A stretch of 64,000 nt of DNA, from NCBI GenBank assembly GCA_023052935.1, contig CM041298.1:56972217-57036216 (forward strand), given 5' to 3'. The translations under genes were made by a program, and so were the position numbers. Every line of letters begins with the position of its first letter. The stretch's first letter is position 1. The notes below the pieces were generated by a model. The model was not told the DNA's origin. It saw nothing but the letters and a program-made list of their open reading frames with translations, and did no database searches. Shown here in pieces: positions 47,901 to 55,017 of this stretch. Source of the stretch: Piezodorus guildinii. Taxonomy: Eukaryota; Arthropoda; Insecta; Hemiptera; Pentatomidae.

Positions 47901-49433
47901 CGGAAGGACTTTTTTAAGCATGAAAATAAGTGGGGATTCACTCTTCCTGGTATGTGACCCCCGACAGCCAACTAGTGGTACTCACAAAATTAGGCGTAGT
48001 AATGAATGACCCTTTGCTAAAGCATATCTTCGAGTGTAATATGATACGAGTTGAAAGAGTAGAAATTGGTAGCTCCACGGTTTTAATATATCAAAATTTT
48101 CCGAATACAATAAATAAATAATTCTTTAATAGTTCCTCTTTTAAGCTATCGTCAGGCAAAAAAAAAAAAAAAAAAAAAAAAAAATAGTTCATCAAAAGAC
48201 TACACGCTGAGAGAAGACAGGTTAAAGTTCTGCGCGATAGAAGCCAGTGGGGTCTAGTAAGATGAGTAACATAGGGAGTAAGATGGGTTACATAATTTAT
48301 TTAGTAAATTCGGATAATAACATCAAATATTACTTTTTAAAATACCTTATAATATCATTAAATATTACTTAAAAAAACAAACAAAAAAACTAAATTATCA
48401 AGTTATATCGAAACAAACGAGTGTAATATACACATCATGAAAACATACTTTTTTAAGCGTAGAAACACATTTTAAGAAATTCAACATTATTTATAACTAG
48501 CTGTTGCCCGATACTTCGTCAGCGTCGATTTCTGTTATTGTGGTCGCTATTAAGAAGTTTTTAAAAGAATATATTTTAACGTAATTCTGCGTAAATGATA
48601 TTTTTAGTTGTTTTTTTCTTGTGGAACATACTGATTTTCGCCTCAACCCGATCTTGACAATGCGACATATAGTTGGCCGAGTGAAAAGAAGTCTTGACCT
48701 AATCGATTTCTACGTGTTTAAATGTTTTCCCCTGTGGTTTATTAATTGTTACGGCAAAAGATAACTCAACGGGAAATTTAATTGTTTTAAAATTAAAAGG
48801 TAAATCATTTGGAATCATTGGGATAGGAAATTAATTTTTCCCGTTTTTTTTCCCATCTTTTCCACTGATTCTTCACTCCTATAAGTCGCAGCGTGATGCT
48901 ATACAGCCTAAAGCCTTCCTCGACAAATATACTAGCTGACTCAAAAAGAATTTTTTCAATTCGGACCAGTAGTTTCTGAGATTAGCGCGTTCAAACAAAC
49001 AAACTCTTCAGCTTTATAATATTAGTGTCGATGAAAGTTAAAAAAAAAAATAAATTATGACGTTTTTTAGAATATACTGTAATTGAATATTTATTATAAA
49101 AGTTGAAGGTATGTTAGAGCGTAAGATAGATTCACTATCACCAAATCTCACCAATTTTCAACTACCTGTTCTCTCGCCGTGTAGCACGGTATTAAACGAA
49201 GTCTATTCTACTTGTGCTATTCTCCTATGTAACCTAAATATATTTTGTTGTTATTTAGCTGATATCTTTTGTTCAGTATTTTCCTCCTATTTTTTCTCAC
49301 TAGTTAATTAAGATTTAATTTAATTATTTTTTCCTTCCTTTCCAGAACTTGAGCTCGGTACACAATGCGTCGTCGAGATGGAAGGCGGCCAAACTATCCT
49401 TCACCAGCCTGCAGGACTCGATAAACTTGACAG
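23455..49433 (+). CDS. Khc-73: Kinesin-3 family motor (Kinesin-73/KIF13 type), first two exons only
   Basis: A plus-end-directed microtubule motor of the KIF13 group, which transports vesicles and takes part in polarity pathways. Only the start of the N-terminal motor domain is present. Exon 1 (23455-23509) encodes MASDKIRVAVRVRPFNRR and exon 2 (49346-49433) continues ELELGTQCVVEMEGGQTILH then QPAGLDKLD. The VAVRVRPFN.RE strand is the kinesin motor beta-1 signature, and ELELGTQCVVEMEG is typical of KIF13/Kinesin-73 rather than Unc-104/KIF1. Phases match across the junction (exon 1 ends with one base of the Glu codon). Intron 1 is 25,836 bp and filled with repeats. No further motor exon was found up to 64000, so intron 2 exceeds 14.5 kb. 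The gene diverges from PI31. Confidence 0.9.
23510..24578. other. Kinesin intron 1, AT-rich start
   Basis: No repeats with a clear boundary and no exon seen. Confidence 0.5.
24579..24748. repeat. 85-bp tandem duplication
   Basis: Copies at 24579-24662 and 24663-24748, each starting TGATAGTATTTTACTATAG and ending in the hairpin GTAAACTACGTTAGTGTAG. They differ mainly in T-run length, so the duplication is recent. Confidence 0.9.
25045..25083 (-). ncRNA. Hammerhead-like motif, left arm
   Basis: Minus strand: GCAC, CTGAAGA, T, GTC, ATTTTA, GCC, GAAA, CGTC, GTGT. The core is intact and stem I pairs (GCAC/GTGT with one G-T). Stem II has one mismatch, at a different position from the right arm. 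Confidence 0.5.
25205..25242 (+). ncRNA. Hammerhead-like motif, right arm
   Basis: TGCAC, core CTGAAGA (25210-25216), T, GGC, ATTTTA, GCT, GAAA (25230-25233), CGTC, ATGCA. The core is intact (the seventh core base is known to vary). Stem II is G-T, G-C, C-G. Stem I has one mismatch next to the cleavage site (C opposite A), then four pairs. Confidence 0.5.
25783..25880. repeat. (CA)n microsatellite
   Basis: About 100 bp of CA repeats with a few AACA interruptions in the middle. Confidence 0.95.
26104..26998 (+). repeat. Repeat P, full-length-looking copy
   Basis: Starts with the imperfect palindrome ACTTTCACTTAC TATATA TAGTAAGGGAAA, then GCGATCGTGAAAATTTTCG, GAGTCCAAATAACCAAGTC, ACCAGAAGAGC, TATACCATGCATATTGCACC, CCGTTGGAAAGCTAAAGAT. 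It ends CGGAGGTGAGTGAAAATCGT then GTTGCCCGTACCAGATTTT. The end repeats the start in inverted form (GTAAGTGAAAGT versus ACTTTCACTTAC). No protein is encoded. At least eight further full or partial copies occur in the window. The class is unknown. Confidence 0.8.
27000..28910. other. Kinesin intron 1, no recognisable element
   Basis: AT-rich with an (AT)n tract at about 27319-27372. Nothing else supported. Confidence 0.45.
28914..28997. repeat. (AT)n microsatellite
   Basis: About 84 bp of pure AT; the apparent YIYI-type frames across it are artefacts. Confidence 0.95.
28998..30405. other. Kinesin intron 1, no recognisable element
   Basis: AT-rich. ACCGGGTCTGCCAAATAAAAG near 29599 resembles a mariner-like terminus in style, but no partner terminus was found. 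Confidence 0.35.
30410..30472. repeat. 18-bp tandem repeat, 3.5 copies
   Basis: Unit TGTATGAATTGTAAATAT at 30410, 30428 and 30446, then a half unit at 30464. Followed by CATCCGAATAAATAAATAT, which looks like a retroposon 3' tail. Confidence 0.9.
30704..30760 (+). ncRNA. Hammerhead-like relic
   Basis: CCGAAGAAGACTCGC followed by GTTCGAAACGTTGGTTAAAG keeps the CnGAAGA..CGAAACGTTGG arrangement, but stem II no longer pairs convincingly. Low-confidence member of the same class. Confidence 0.3.
31888..32173 (+). mobile_element. tRNA-derived SINE (family B), best copy with 15-bp target duplication
   Basis: CAAGCAAGAAAACTA at 31873-31887 is repeated at 32174-32188. The head has an A-box-like TAGCTGGGTGGTTAG and a B-box GGTCATGGGTTCAAACCC, i.e. 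an internal Pol III promoter from a tRNA. The body runs TTTTTTAATGGGAGTAAAAA, GGAGGGGACGTTAAAAGG, ATTAAACCTGGATAGG, ACTCCCACTGTAGCATCGTC and CATAAAGTGACGTTAATAA, then an (AAAT)/(AAAC) tail. It depends on a LINE for mobility; the partner is unknown. Confidence 0.92.
32241..33723 (-). mobile_element. 5'-truncated Jockey-like LINE (family A) with 13-bp target duplication
   Basis: ATCAAAATCAGTT occurs at 32228-32240 and 33724-33736. The poly-A tail is the ~50-base T run at 32239-32292 on the plus strand, preceded by a 3' UTR (TTTGTTCGAAAATAAAACC). The reverse transcriptase frame is intact from the truncation point to its stop. A second 3' end of this family is at 40076-40310. Confidence 0.93.
32509..33723 (-). 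CDS. Jockey-like reverse transcriptase, C-terminal two thirds, open frame
   Basis: Motifs in order: HYRPISLLSHMSKVFERLI, IIPPEQTGFSRG, HHLVKLQRHT, motif A FISLDCTQAFDCVSHELL, motif B CGVPQGSVLGPLLFVIF, motif C VAAYADDIGIYA, thumb LYLGVTLDRHLTLSSHV, TMLYGAPLMR, and a C-terminal tail ending EGRSSDYV. These are typical of Jockey-clade LINEs. The frame has no stops or shifts, but the endonuclease and ORF1 are missing. The open frame extends upstream to 33819, but its first ~30 residues (SINKIVVIFEKIVKRCK..) are translated repeat P, so the apparent protein is a chimera by insertion. Expression is not implied. Confidence 0.9.
   Translation of the reverse strand, partial: GDSPEHYRPISLLSHMSKVFERLIHHHLLEHCSEESIIPPEQTGFSRGVACDHHLVKLQRHTIERMTKNNEATAFISLDCTQAFDCVSHELLLRQLEDYRFPASLCRLIRSYLSGRSFVVRVGDKLSTSKDTICGVPQGSVLGPLLFVIFTAKVISMKHPMALVAAYADDIGIYASSMRPKRALTLAQGASTTIVDELKEIGIRVNPKKTDAIVMSFQKGKSALPTDFKVNGETLPVSNSILYLGVTLDRHLTLSSHVRERLKLARRKSYRLNHLLTSPQLSLRLKLQIYKAIIRPTMLYGAPLMRHLFKSTLKQLQTFQNSILRRIVRGTNLQRARNHILHQELVLPTVPEYISRRHIKFFDGLKACANPLFSDITPPPKPGRWQGSLPLVDVVAEGRSSDYV
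33953..34144. other. Insert inside repeat P with A tract
   Basis: About 33960-34080 reads GCCAACGGGCAATACGAGGC, TGTATATACATGAAATG, AAATAAAGTTGGAGGAT and then an A run (34063-34080). It is absent from the corresponding place in other repeat P copies and looks like a short poly-A retroposon (perhaps a LINE 3' end). Confidence 0.4.
34960..36450 (+). repeat. Repeat X, longest copy
   Basis: A ~1.5-kb A-rich unit containing GTCTGCCGTCCGCCGTCCGC, GGCATTTCTCCGAAACCACT and four or more degenerate ~110-150-bp sub-repeats, each with ACTCAGTTATTTT..AGATAGAGAAAAA. It ends TAGTTATTTGGAAATAATAA. It matches 17185-18020 in the opposite orientation. No coding frame. Confidence 0.65.
37011..37303 (+). mobile_element. 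tRNA-derived SINE (family A), best copy
   Basis: The tRNA-like head has an A box GTGGCTGAGTGGCTAGCGCG and a B box GAGTTCGAATCCC about 45 bp later. The body then reads ATAAATATGTAGGGATTCAC, CCGGGTATGTGAGACCCGTC, GGCAAATAATAAAAAATAGG and GCGTAAGGAGTGATGACCC. It closes ACCACGAGGCCAAGGGCC and CACGGCCTGTCGCGCC before an A run. It is not a working tRNA gene: the acceptor and anticodon arms do not form. Confidence 0.85.
37304..39400. other. Kinesin intron 1, no recognisable element
   Basis: AT-rich. The phrase TTCCAAAAAGTACTATATCC (with variants) recurs about seven times between 37450 and 38690, including TTGGAAATCAACG versions, suggesting an old short-period or inverted repeat cluster. Confidence 0.4.
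39401..40050. repeat. 354-bp tandem duplication, second unit interrupted by a LINE end
   Basis: Unit 1 39401-39754 and unit 2 39755-40050, both starting GATATGCCCGATTTTCATAT and sharing GCCATTCTCGTTGAAAGG, GGATACGGTTCAAAATGG and AACTCTCTTCCCGATGC, with ~2% differences. Unit 2 lacks its last ~59 bp; the Jockey-A 3' end begins ~25 bp later. Confidence 0.92.
40076..40310 (+). mobile_element. Jockey-like LINE (family A) 3' end, very short copy
   Basis: The stretch 40077-40241 equals the 3' UTR of the 32241-33723 element (GCATATAGCAATCCTCTTTA, CTCCGGGTAACAGAAGGAC, TTTGTTCGAAAATAAAACC) in the opposite orientation and is followed by a long A-rich tail. Confidence 0.92.
40555..40835 (-). repeat. Repeat P fragment
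   Basis: Minus strand reads TTAATGTTGTACATTC, TATCATCTTGTTGCCATTG, CAACAAAAGGAGAAAACT and ATAATATACCGTTGGAAAGC, the middle part of repeat P. Confidence 0.75.
41304..42997 (-). mobile_element. RTE-like LINE (family C), 5'-truncated, with ~17-bp target duplication
   Basis: 3' end with an (ATT)n tail at 41304-41320. ATATATATATCTATTAA is present on both sides (41287-41303 and 43002-43018). Coding sequence runs from DANNNIIADPTEILNKFK (near 42990) to the stop at 41378 or beyond. A second copy of the last ~115 codons is at 53041-53414. Confidence 0.88.
41378..42985 (-). pseudogene. RTE-like reverse transcriptase broken by a 19-bp duplication and frameshifts
   Basis: Pieces in order: MAIGKLKRYKAAGNDNITSE and SILIPIHKKGPRTDCNNYRG (42566-42826); DYQCGFRRNRSTIDQIFSLR then LYIDFKKAYDSIDR (motif A); VRSGLKQGDSLSPVLFNIA (42154-42342, motif B); PVLGYADDLVLLGEDT (motif C, in 41378-42157); KYLGSVITRK; GRRPKGRPKRRWEDCI. 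A tandem copy of a 19-bp stretch (42589-42607 and 42608-42626) interrupts the conserved NYRGISLLP block, and another shift lies near 42155. The C terminus is similar in style to other RTE-like proteins of insects. Confidence 0.85.
43019..43858. other. AT-rich, possible LTR remnant at the end
   Basis: The segment just before 43859 would be the position of a 5' LTR if the PBS-like site is real; a TGTTACCCCGTCATC start near 43701 is conceivable, but no second LTR copy was found. Confidence 0.3.
43859..43872 (+). promoter_or_regulatory. Primer-binding-site-like sequence (tRNA-Lys type)
   Basis: TGGCGCCCGAACAG matches the first 14 bases of the lysine-tRNA primer-binding site used by many LTR retroelements. 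It is an isolated signal; no gag or pol follows. Confidence 0.4.
43873..45834. other. Kinesin intron 1, little recognisable
   Basis: AT-rich with a ~44-base T run at 44933-44977 (possible poly-A of a minus-strand retroposon) and a repeat P terminal fragment at 45195-45258 (minus strand). Confidence 0.4.
45195..45258 (-). repeat. Repeat P left-end fragment
   Basis: Minus strand: TTTTTACTTCAGCTTACCTA..TATAGTAAGGGAAAGTATTC, the left palindrome of repeat P. Confidence 0.65.
45835..46461 (-). pseudogene. Mariner transposase with internal deletion
   Basis: N-terminal DNA-binding part: METRDFQVIFLYEFKLGHSA, AARKICKAFGEG, RPIRRWFAKFSAGDT. The sequence then jumps to MVTVWWSMAGIIHYSFLPRG, and after a frameshift reaches LVNRKGPIHLHDNPRPHVSK, LPHPPYSPDLSPTDYHL and VSRWEKCVEKEGKYF. 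The second and third catalytic Asp (HDNPRPH, SPTDYH) are kept, while the segment with the first Asp is deleted. The style is that of the cecropia/Hsmar1 branch of mariners. Terminal inverted repeats were not found with confidence. It is in kinesin intron 1, opposite to the gene. Confidence 0.9.
46462..47094. other. Kinesin intron 1, unassigned
   Basis: AT-rich, no element recognised. Confidence 0.4.
47095..47235 (+). repeat. Repeat P left-end fragment
   Basis: TACTTTCACTGATACGAAATATTTAGTAAGGGAAAG (in parts), then TTGTGATCGTGAAAATTAT. Truncated after about 140 bp. Confidence 0.7.
47547..47700 (-). mobile_element. Single arm of the 9737-type ribozyme element
   Basis: TTGAGGATACATGGTTGACTG, GTCAGTCTGATAAATAATAT, TTGCCGACGTTTCAATTC and CAATGAGCCATGCCAAACAT follow the left arm of 9737-10042. 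Only one arm is present. The ribozyme (minus strand) has GAAACGTCGGCA intact, but stem II is decayed. Confidence 0.6.
47706..47770 (+). mobile_element. SINE family A, short fragment
   Basis: GGCGTAGGGATTGACTACTC .. AGCATCGTGAGTGTAATCTC matches the middle of the SINE at 37011-37303. Confidence 0.5.
47850..48065 (+). mobile_element. SINE family A, degraded copy
   Basis: CTAGCTCGTTAGTCTGCCC, GTGAGTTCTAAAACCGGTCC, AAGTGGGGATTCACTC, GGTATGTGACCCCCGACAGC, AGGCGTAGTAATGAATGACC. The B box is mutated. Confidence 0.7.
48159..48184. repeat. A homopolymer
   Basis: 26 A; the sequence after it (48185-48260) is GC-richer but unidentified. Confidence 0.9.
48497..49031 (-). mobile_element. Helitron deletion derivative (535 bp)
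   Basis: On the minus strand the element begins TCGACACTAATATTATAAAG (5' TC, with an A before it). It ends GGGCAACAGCTAG followed by T. That is the Helitron rule: TC..CTAG inserted between A and T, no target duplication. The first ~190 bp contain TTTGTTTGTTTGAACGCGC and GAAACTACTGGTCCGAATTG, typical of insect Helitron ends. The second half encodes the end of the helicase. Confidence 0.82.
48575..48836 (-). pseudogene. Helitron PIF1-type helicase, C-terminal remnant
   Basis: One minus-strand frame reads IPMIPNDLPFNFKTIKFPVE then LSFAVTINKPQGKTFKHVEI. This equals the conserved last helicase block FPVxLxFAxTINKxQGqT of Rep-Hel proteins. After a stop, FHSANYMSHCQDRVEAKI corresponds to the FSHGQLYVALSRV motif in degraded form, followed by KTTKNIIYAELR at the usual C terminus. 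Helicase motif VI Arg and Gln residues are partly lost, so it is inactive. It shows that the small element derives from an autonomous Helitron by internal deletion. Confidence 0.85.
49346..49433 (+). CDS. Khc-73: Kinesin-73-type exon 2
   Basis: Pyrimidine-rich acceptor TTCCTTTCCAG, then 88 bp in frame with exon 1 and donor AG|GTATAG, ending in phase 2. Codon use (GTCGTCGAG, GGCGGC) is strikingly different from the AT-rich introns on both sides. Confidence 0.92.
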
Positions 49434-49635
49434 GTATAGTGAAGTTTAATTCATAATATGCCTTGTTATTTTACACAGAAAACGCCAAAATTTTCACACT
49501 CACTCACACATTTTTGTGCGTATTTATAAAGGACTATGCGATTGCTAACGCACATAAGATTATTGAAAAAAGTTATTATTTCAGTAAATCAATTAAAGAA
49601 TATTCAAAAACACTTGGATTGGAAATTGGAAAAAA

Positions 49636-49678
<43 letters not shown>

Positions 49679-50930
49679 TATATAGGCAAGATATTGATTT
49701 TTTTTTTTACTTTCACTTACCTATATATCAAATACATAGTAAGGGAAAGTTTACCGAAATCGGCTGATCATAAAAATATTTCAAACGTCGAATTTTCTGT
49801 TTAGTCAATTATTAGCCTGCTTTTCAATCAGTTTACTTTAAAAAGCGATATTTATTTATATATTTTTTCGTCAAAACAAAATTCTAAACCGATCACCAAA
49901 TGAGAGATAGCGTTTTAGTGGTCCTTTATTAAAAAAAAAAAAAAAAATGAATATTTAAAAAAAAATAACCTCAACTATTTTTCGTTTAGCTAAGTTATCT
50001 GATTTTTGAAATACATGAAGCTCTCATGATATCAACGACTATTAATCATCAATATTTAAACTAGTACAATAATAGTAATCTTTGGCGATCCCAAAGGTTA
50101 AATGCCGATACGACAAAAAACGTCTCCTACCTACCTCCGCCTACTGAACCTCTTTTGGACTCAGGTACAAGGTTGGACTTGAAACAGTGGTGCTAAACAC
50201 TATATCACTGTCCCTGGAATGTTTGTTTTATCTTTTAATTCTATGTTGAGGAGTACGTTATTTCCATTTCAGAATTATGGTTAACACATATCCTAAAAAA
50301 TTAAACCAGCCTTCTTACCATTCATTCTGAATTAAGAGTTAACATGTCTCTAGATAAGTATTTCATATGAAAAATATTTATTTCTGGACGTTAAAATATA
50401 TATGTTTTGCTATGCTTATGATTTCCTACTGTTTTCAATATTAGATAATTTTATTTAAATATTTTAATTATGTATTTTTGGTCCGCTAGGCATAATATTA
50501 ACAAAACTTAATAGAATGAAGTTTTTAAGGCTGACAATTTTCCTATAAATATTTTTATGGTCTTGCATCAAAATTAGTTGGATGTTGTGGCCCTGTAACT
50601 AATGTTATATTTCAGATTTATACAGCGTTTATAGTTTCTTTTTTTATTTTCCTGCCTATGAAGAAAAATCGAAATAGAACATTTGTAATTAAAGTAATTA
50701 CAATTAAATGGTAATTTTATTAAATAATATATAATTGGCTATCTGATACGATTAATTGATTAAAATAGGTATAATTTTATTTACTGATACGGTCTCAATT
50801 AAGAGCATTAGTAATAGTGATAAAATACTTTAAGCATGTTATATTTACTGAAAACATTAATAATTTTATGCCCCATTTGTCACTTTACATTACCTTTTAT
50901 ACCTTTGTAAATAATATAATGTTTGTTCTA
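49434..50930. other. Start of kinesin intron 2
   Basis: Contains an (AT)n tract at 49640-49680, a repeat P left-end fragment at about 49705-49760 (CTTTCACTTACCTATATATC..AGTAAGGGAAAGT), and otherwise AT-rich sequence. A small LINE family C-like tail phrase occurs at about 50085-50120 (CCCAAAGGTTAAATGCCGAT). Confidence 0.45.
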
Positions 50931-50934
50931 AAAT

Positions 50935-51200
50935 CTTTAGCTTTCCAACGATATATTATACGTCTACATTAATATTGTTATTACCGAAAAACCAGAAATA
51001 TTATTATACAAAAAAAATGTTTGCAGGTTTTTCCTTTAGCTGATTTTCAAATTAGCTCATATTGTATTTAGCCGTTATTTATCAATGCTAATAAGATGAT
51101 ATACCTAATTTTTTGAAATCTACAAAATTAAAGATACTTTAGGTACGACTTTAACAGTAGAGGTAAGAGAAAGTGGTGTGTTGCCCATACCAGATTTTAT
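50935..51200 (-). repeat. Repeat P, inverted middle part plus a right-end piece
   Basis: 50935-51130 is the middle of repeat P in reverse (AAATCTTTAGCTTTCCAACG). 51145-51198 reads forward as a right end (GTAGAGGTAAGAGAAAGTGG, GCCCATACCAGATTTT). So two truncated copies meet head to head. Confidence 0.65.
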
Positions 51201-51201
51201 T

Positions 51202-52228
51202 ATTTTCACTTACTATATATAGTAAGGAAAAGTATTGCGATCGTAAAAATTTTCGAATTTCAGTTTTCAATGGAAATACACGTTCTAGGGTCCCCTGAGT
51301 CCAAATAACTAAGTCCTGCAAAAAGGTCTGTGTGTGTCCGTGTGTGGTAACTTCCGAGCGGAAACGGTAAGTCCTATGAAACTGAAATTTCATATTTAAG
51401 ACAAATATACGCCCGAGATGTTACAAAAACTTCATCAAAATCGACTAACCAGAAGAGCCACTTTATAGCATGCATATTGCACCTTTTTATGATTTTCTCA
51501 AAAACGGTTCCGAAGATTTTGATTAAAATCGCTATATCTATGTAAAATTCAATAAGCTTTAATATCGTGTAGGTTTCATTCTGATTGAAATAGTCTGACA
51601 AGGCTTAAATGCCGATAGACTGAATTTTCTTCCTCTGAACTACCTTCAATTTAGTAAATTTGTATAAATTAACCATATCATCTTGTTATGGTTAATAGTC
51701 TAACAAGGTAGTCTGAGTAAAACAAAATAGTCTGACAAGGCTTAAATGCCGATATTTTAAATTTTCTTGTTCTAAAGTACCTTTAATTTTGTTGATTCTA
51801 TAAAAAATAACTAGATTATCTCGTTAAGGCTGATGAAAAACAGGTAAATATGTAAATTGAATGAATTCGATACCCAACTAAAGGAAAAGTCTGAAAAAAA
51901 ATGTTTATTGCATTTTTTTGTTTTTTAACTTGAGATCAGTAATATACATGTATAATATACCGTTTGAAAGCTAAACATTTTAGAAAAAAATATCATCTCA
52001 TACACAAGCTTTTAAAAGGTAATAGAGAGTGATGAAAAGTCGATAAAACTAAGTGATTATTTTAGATAATAATATAATAGATTTTTTAATAAAACACGTG
52101 TTTCTATAGAAATCCATTTAACTAATTCGTTAATGGTTTCTCTCATTTTTACCTCTTACTGTATTCGAAAATTCTTTAATCGAATCTAAAAACGGAGGTA
52201 AGTGAAAACGCCCGTACCAGATTTTCTT
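51202..52228 (+). repeat. Repeat P, long copy with an internal duplication
   Basis: Full set of repeat P landmarks: the left palindrome TTTCACTTACTATATATAGT, ACCAGAAGAGCCAC, ATACCGTTTGAAAGCTAAAC and the right end CGGAGGTAAGTGAAAAC..CCGTACCAGATTTTC. The phrase GTCTGACAAGGCTTAAATGC occurs twice (about 51593 and 51731), a ~138-bp internal tandem duplication. It follows another right end directly. Confidence 0.8.
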
Positions 52229-52984
52229 TTTCTTGTTATAACAGAGCATTACCAGGAAAATTGGTTTTATGATATTTACACATATATAATACGATTAGGT
52301 ATCTTATTTTCATATTGAATTGAAGATAAAGATACATTTCCAGGTTGGTAAAACTTGCTAAAATTTCTTCAATAGCGAATATACTGAATGCGACGGTAAA
52401 AGTGAGGTTGGCTGGCGGTGGCCTGACTGACACAATCTCGTTCACCTCACCTCAGTTATTGTGTAGATAGGCTTCCACTTCATCAAGCCTTATCACCTTT
52501 CACTTGTTTCCTTTCCTCGTCGTCTCTCGTTTTAAAAATAAATCTTTATATTACCTTTTATTTGTTCAATACATTTTAAAATAAATACTAATACATCAGC
52601 CGACGTTTCTGCAGATTCATATAATTTATGATAAGATCTACAATAAGTAAATATATAAAACTATAACAAAAAAAATTGCCTAACCTGATATGAACAGTGG
52701 TTAAAAAAATTAGGCACAACTTCCATTTACCTCCATTGTTTAAATCAATTAAACAACGTTCAAATAATGTTAGAGTTTAAAAAAGTTTAATGAATTAAAT
52801 TGATTTTCGATGGAACATATATTTTGATCAAATAATATAACAACAGAAATTATCAACAACTATCACTTCCAATAAGTTAATACAATAACAATATTACAAT
52901 AAGGGATTTTAACAATGGAGGTAAATAAAAGTTGTGTGCTCTGCGCCGCAGATTTTTTATACCACTTTTCTGATCATGTTAAAT

Positions 52985-53587
52985 AAGTATTTTTATTTGT
53001 AATCTATTTATTGATATTTACCACTGTATTGGTTAATACAAAATAAGATACTGCGTAAAATATTTGATTCGAAGAGAGATGAGGCCACTGGGGAGTTTAG
53101 AAGGTTGCACAACACGAAATTGCAGATCTTGTATCCTGTGAATATAAATGAGTTGATAGCATCGCGGAGACTCAAATGTGCGCGTAAATTGGTTGGGCTC
53201 GGCGAAGTACGGATTCCAAGAAAGTTGGTACTCGCTGAACCGACTAGTAGGCGTCCGAAAGGCAGGCCGAAGCGTCGATGGGAGGATTGCGTTAAGGCTG
53301 ATCTTGGGGGCTTGGGCTTGGGCTTGAACGGTGAACATTGGACGAGTCTGTGTAGGCAGACTTTGGTGGTATCGGCATCGAACCTTCGGCTTCAGTAAGC
53401 CTATTATTATTATTATTGGTTAATACAACAAGTAAAGGAGCTATGAGACAAAAGACATAAAGAGAAGCTGTCCATAGGTAGCACTGCAGTTAGTTACGAA
53501 ACTAGAAGTTCGTGAGGCCTAGCCAACTTTTTTTCAGACGCCTCAGGGGATTGTCAGGAATGGAAGAGAAATCAAGGATTGAAACTC
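52985..53587 (-). mobile_element. Jockey-like LINE (family B) 3' end, split by another LINE
   Basis: 52985-53040 and 53415-53587 together match the 3' end of family B (TTTATTGATATTTACCACTG, TTTTCAGACGCCTCAGG, ATTGTCAGGAATGG). The RTE-like insert 53041-53414 sits between them. The copy is cut at about 53587. Confidence 0.8.
53041..53414 (+). mobile_element. RTE-like LINE (family C) 3' fragment with 13-bp target duplication
   Basis: ATTGGTTAATACA at 53028-53040 and 53415-53427. The insert encodes the last ~115 residues of the family C protein (RIPRKLVLAEPTSRRPKGRP, KRRWEDCVKADLGG, then SNLRLQ) and ends with an (ATT)n tail. One GGCTTG unit is duplicated near 53325. Confidence 0.92.
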
Positions 53588-53598
53588 AGAGAATCCTA

Positions 53599-54204
53599 TT
53601 TTTTTTTTATTTATTAATTTATTGAAATTTACAACTGTATTAGTAAATACATCAAGTAAATTGGCCCATAATATAGATAATATACATGAAGAGAATATGC
53701 CCATTGGCAACACTCTACTAGGTAATCTACACTAGAAGGTCTCGAGGTCATCTTCTTTTCAGACGCCTCGGAGGATTGTCAGGAATGGTAGAGGAAGCTA
53801 GGATTGAAACTAGTGGGTTAATGTGGGAGTGGAGTTTGTCATGGAAGGAATGATACCTCGTACGGGCCAAATCAGCAACATATGGGACATTAAGGTCTTT
53901 ATGGATGAGTTTGTTGGTGACAAAATAAGGAGCATTGAGGATTTTTCGAAGGATTTTGGATTGTAGGGATTGAATACGGGAAGAATTTGATGGTTTAGTA
54001 GAGCCCCAAAGCTCAACTCCGTACGTCCAGATAGGCCTTATGATGGTAATATAGATGAGCCTTTTGTAGTTAAGTGGAAGGTTAGAGCATATGTCTTGTA
54101 AGTGTTGGAGTAGCCGAAAACGTCGAGCAGTTTCTTGTCGTTTCAGTCTTGTGTGCGGATTCCAAGTTAGTCGTTTGTCAAGTAGGAGTCCTAGATAGCG
54201 AATT
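53599..54204 (-). mobile_element. Jockey-like LINE (family B) with 11-bp target duplication
   Basis: AGAGAATCCTA at 53588-53598 and 54205-54215. The coding part on the minus strand corresponds to the protein at 63415-63948 (IRYLGLLLDKRLTWNPHTRL-like start near 54200; later ELWGSTKPSNSSRIQSLQSK). The 3' UTR follows with a T run marking the tail. The insertion sits at the end of an older copy of the same family. Confidence 0.88.
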
Positions 54205-54254
54205 AGAGAATCCTAAAACGAGTATTTCTGTGTGAATATGAAGTTTCACGGTTG

Positions 54255-54312
54255 TAAAAAATTCCCTTACTATATATTTCATTTATAGGCAAGTGAAAGT
54301 AAAAATTCCGAT
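54255..54312 (-). repeat. Repeat P left-end fragment
   Basis: Minus strand TTTTTACTTTCACTTGCCTA then TATATAGTAAGGGAATTTT. Confidence 0.65.
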
Positions 54313-55016
54313 TTCAACTCATTCCACATTGTTGGAGTGGGGTTTATTTTATACTGGAAAGAGATTGTACTGGATAAAAATTACATCCGATCTCTTCGTT
54401 TTTCTTTTCTCTTAAGAATATTTATTTGAAAGTCACACAGAATATTGTTAATTATATTATCTGTATTTTAATTCGTCTGAACCCTTAGATCTGCCGGCAG
54501 CCAAAAAGATAGTTCTACAAAGTATTTGAGTTGTTTAGAAATTATTTAAAAATAAAGAAAAAAACAAACAAAGTTCCAGATTGCTTTATAATACCTTAAA
54601 ACGCCTCGGGGAACATTGATTTATTTATTCAATGGAATTACTCATGAAACAGAAGTAATGAAGATAACTATTGCATTGTGTATTAGGAGTATTTTATATG
54701 ATTTAAAAAAAAATTAAAAATAAAGCCTTGAACTTGTTATAGTAAAAAGGTTGAGAACAAAGGGCTGCTACTAGACCCTTTTTCAGTAGAATTCCTAATA
54801 CCCTGTCTCCTCCCTTAGGATTTGGGAGGATTTTCCACGAGTTACCCCGAGGGAACATTCCGCTTAAATGTATAAAACTGCCGGCTTTTCTCGGTTCTAG
54901 CAGACGATTTATCTAAATTGTATAGTTCTTTTCTGCTGGCTTTGTAACATTTTACAGTATTTTTTTTTCATGTAAAGCATTTAAAAAACATTCGGCGCAT
55001 CCTTAAAAATAAATAA
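54313..55016. other. Unassigned intron 2 sequence
   Basis: A somewhat GC-richer stretch at 54760-54900 shows no open frame or known motif. Confidence 0.35.
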
Positions 55017-55017
55017 T

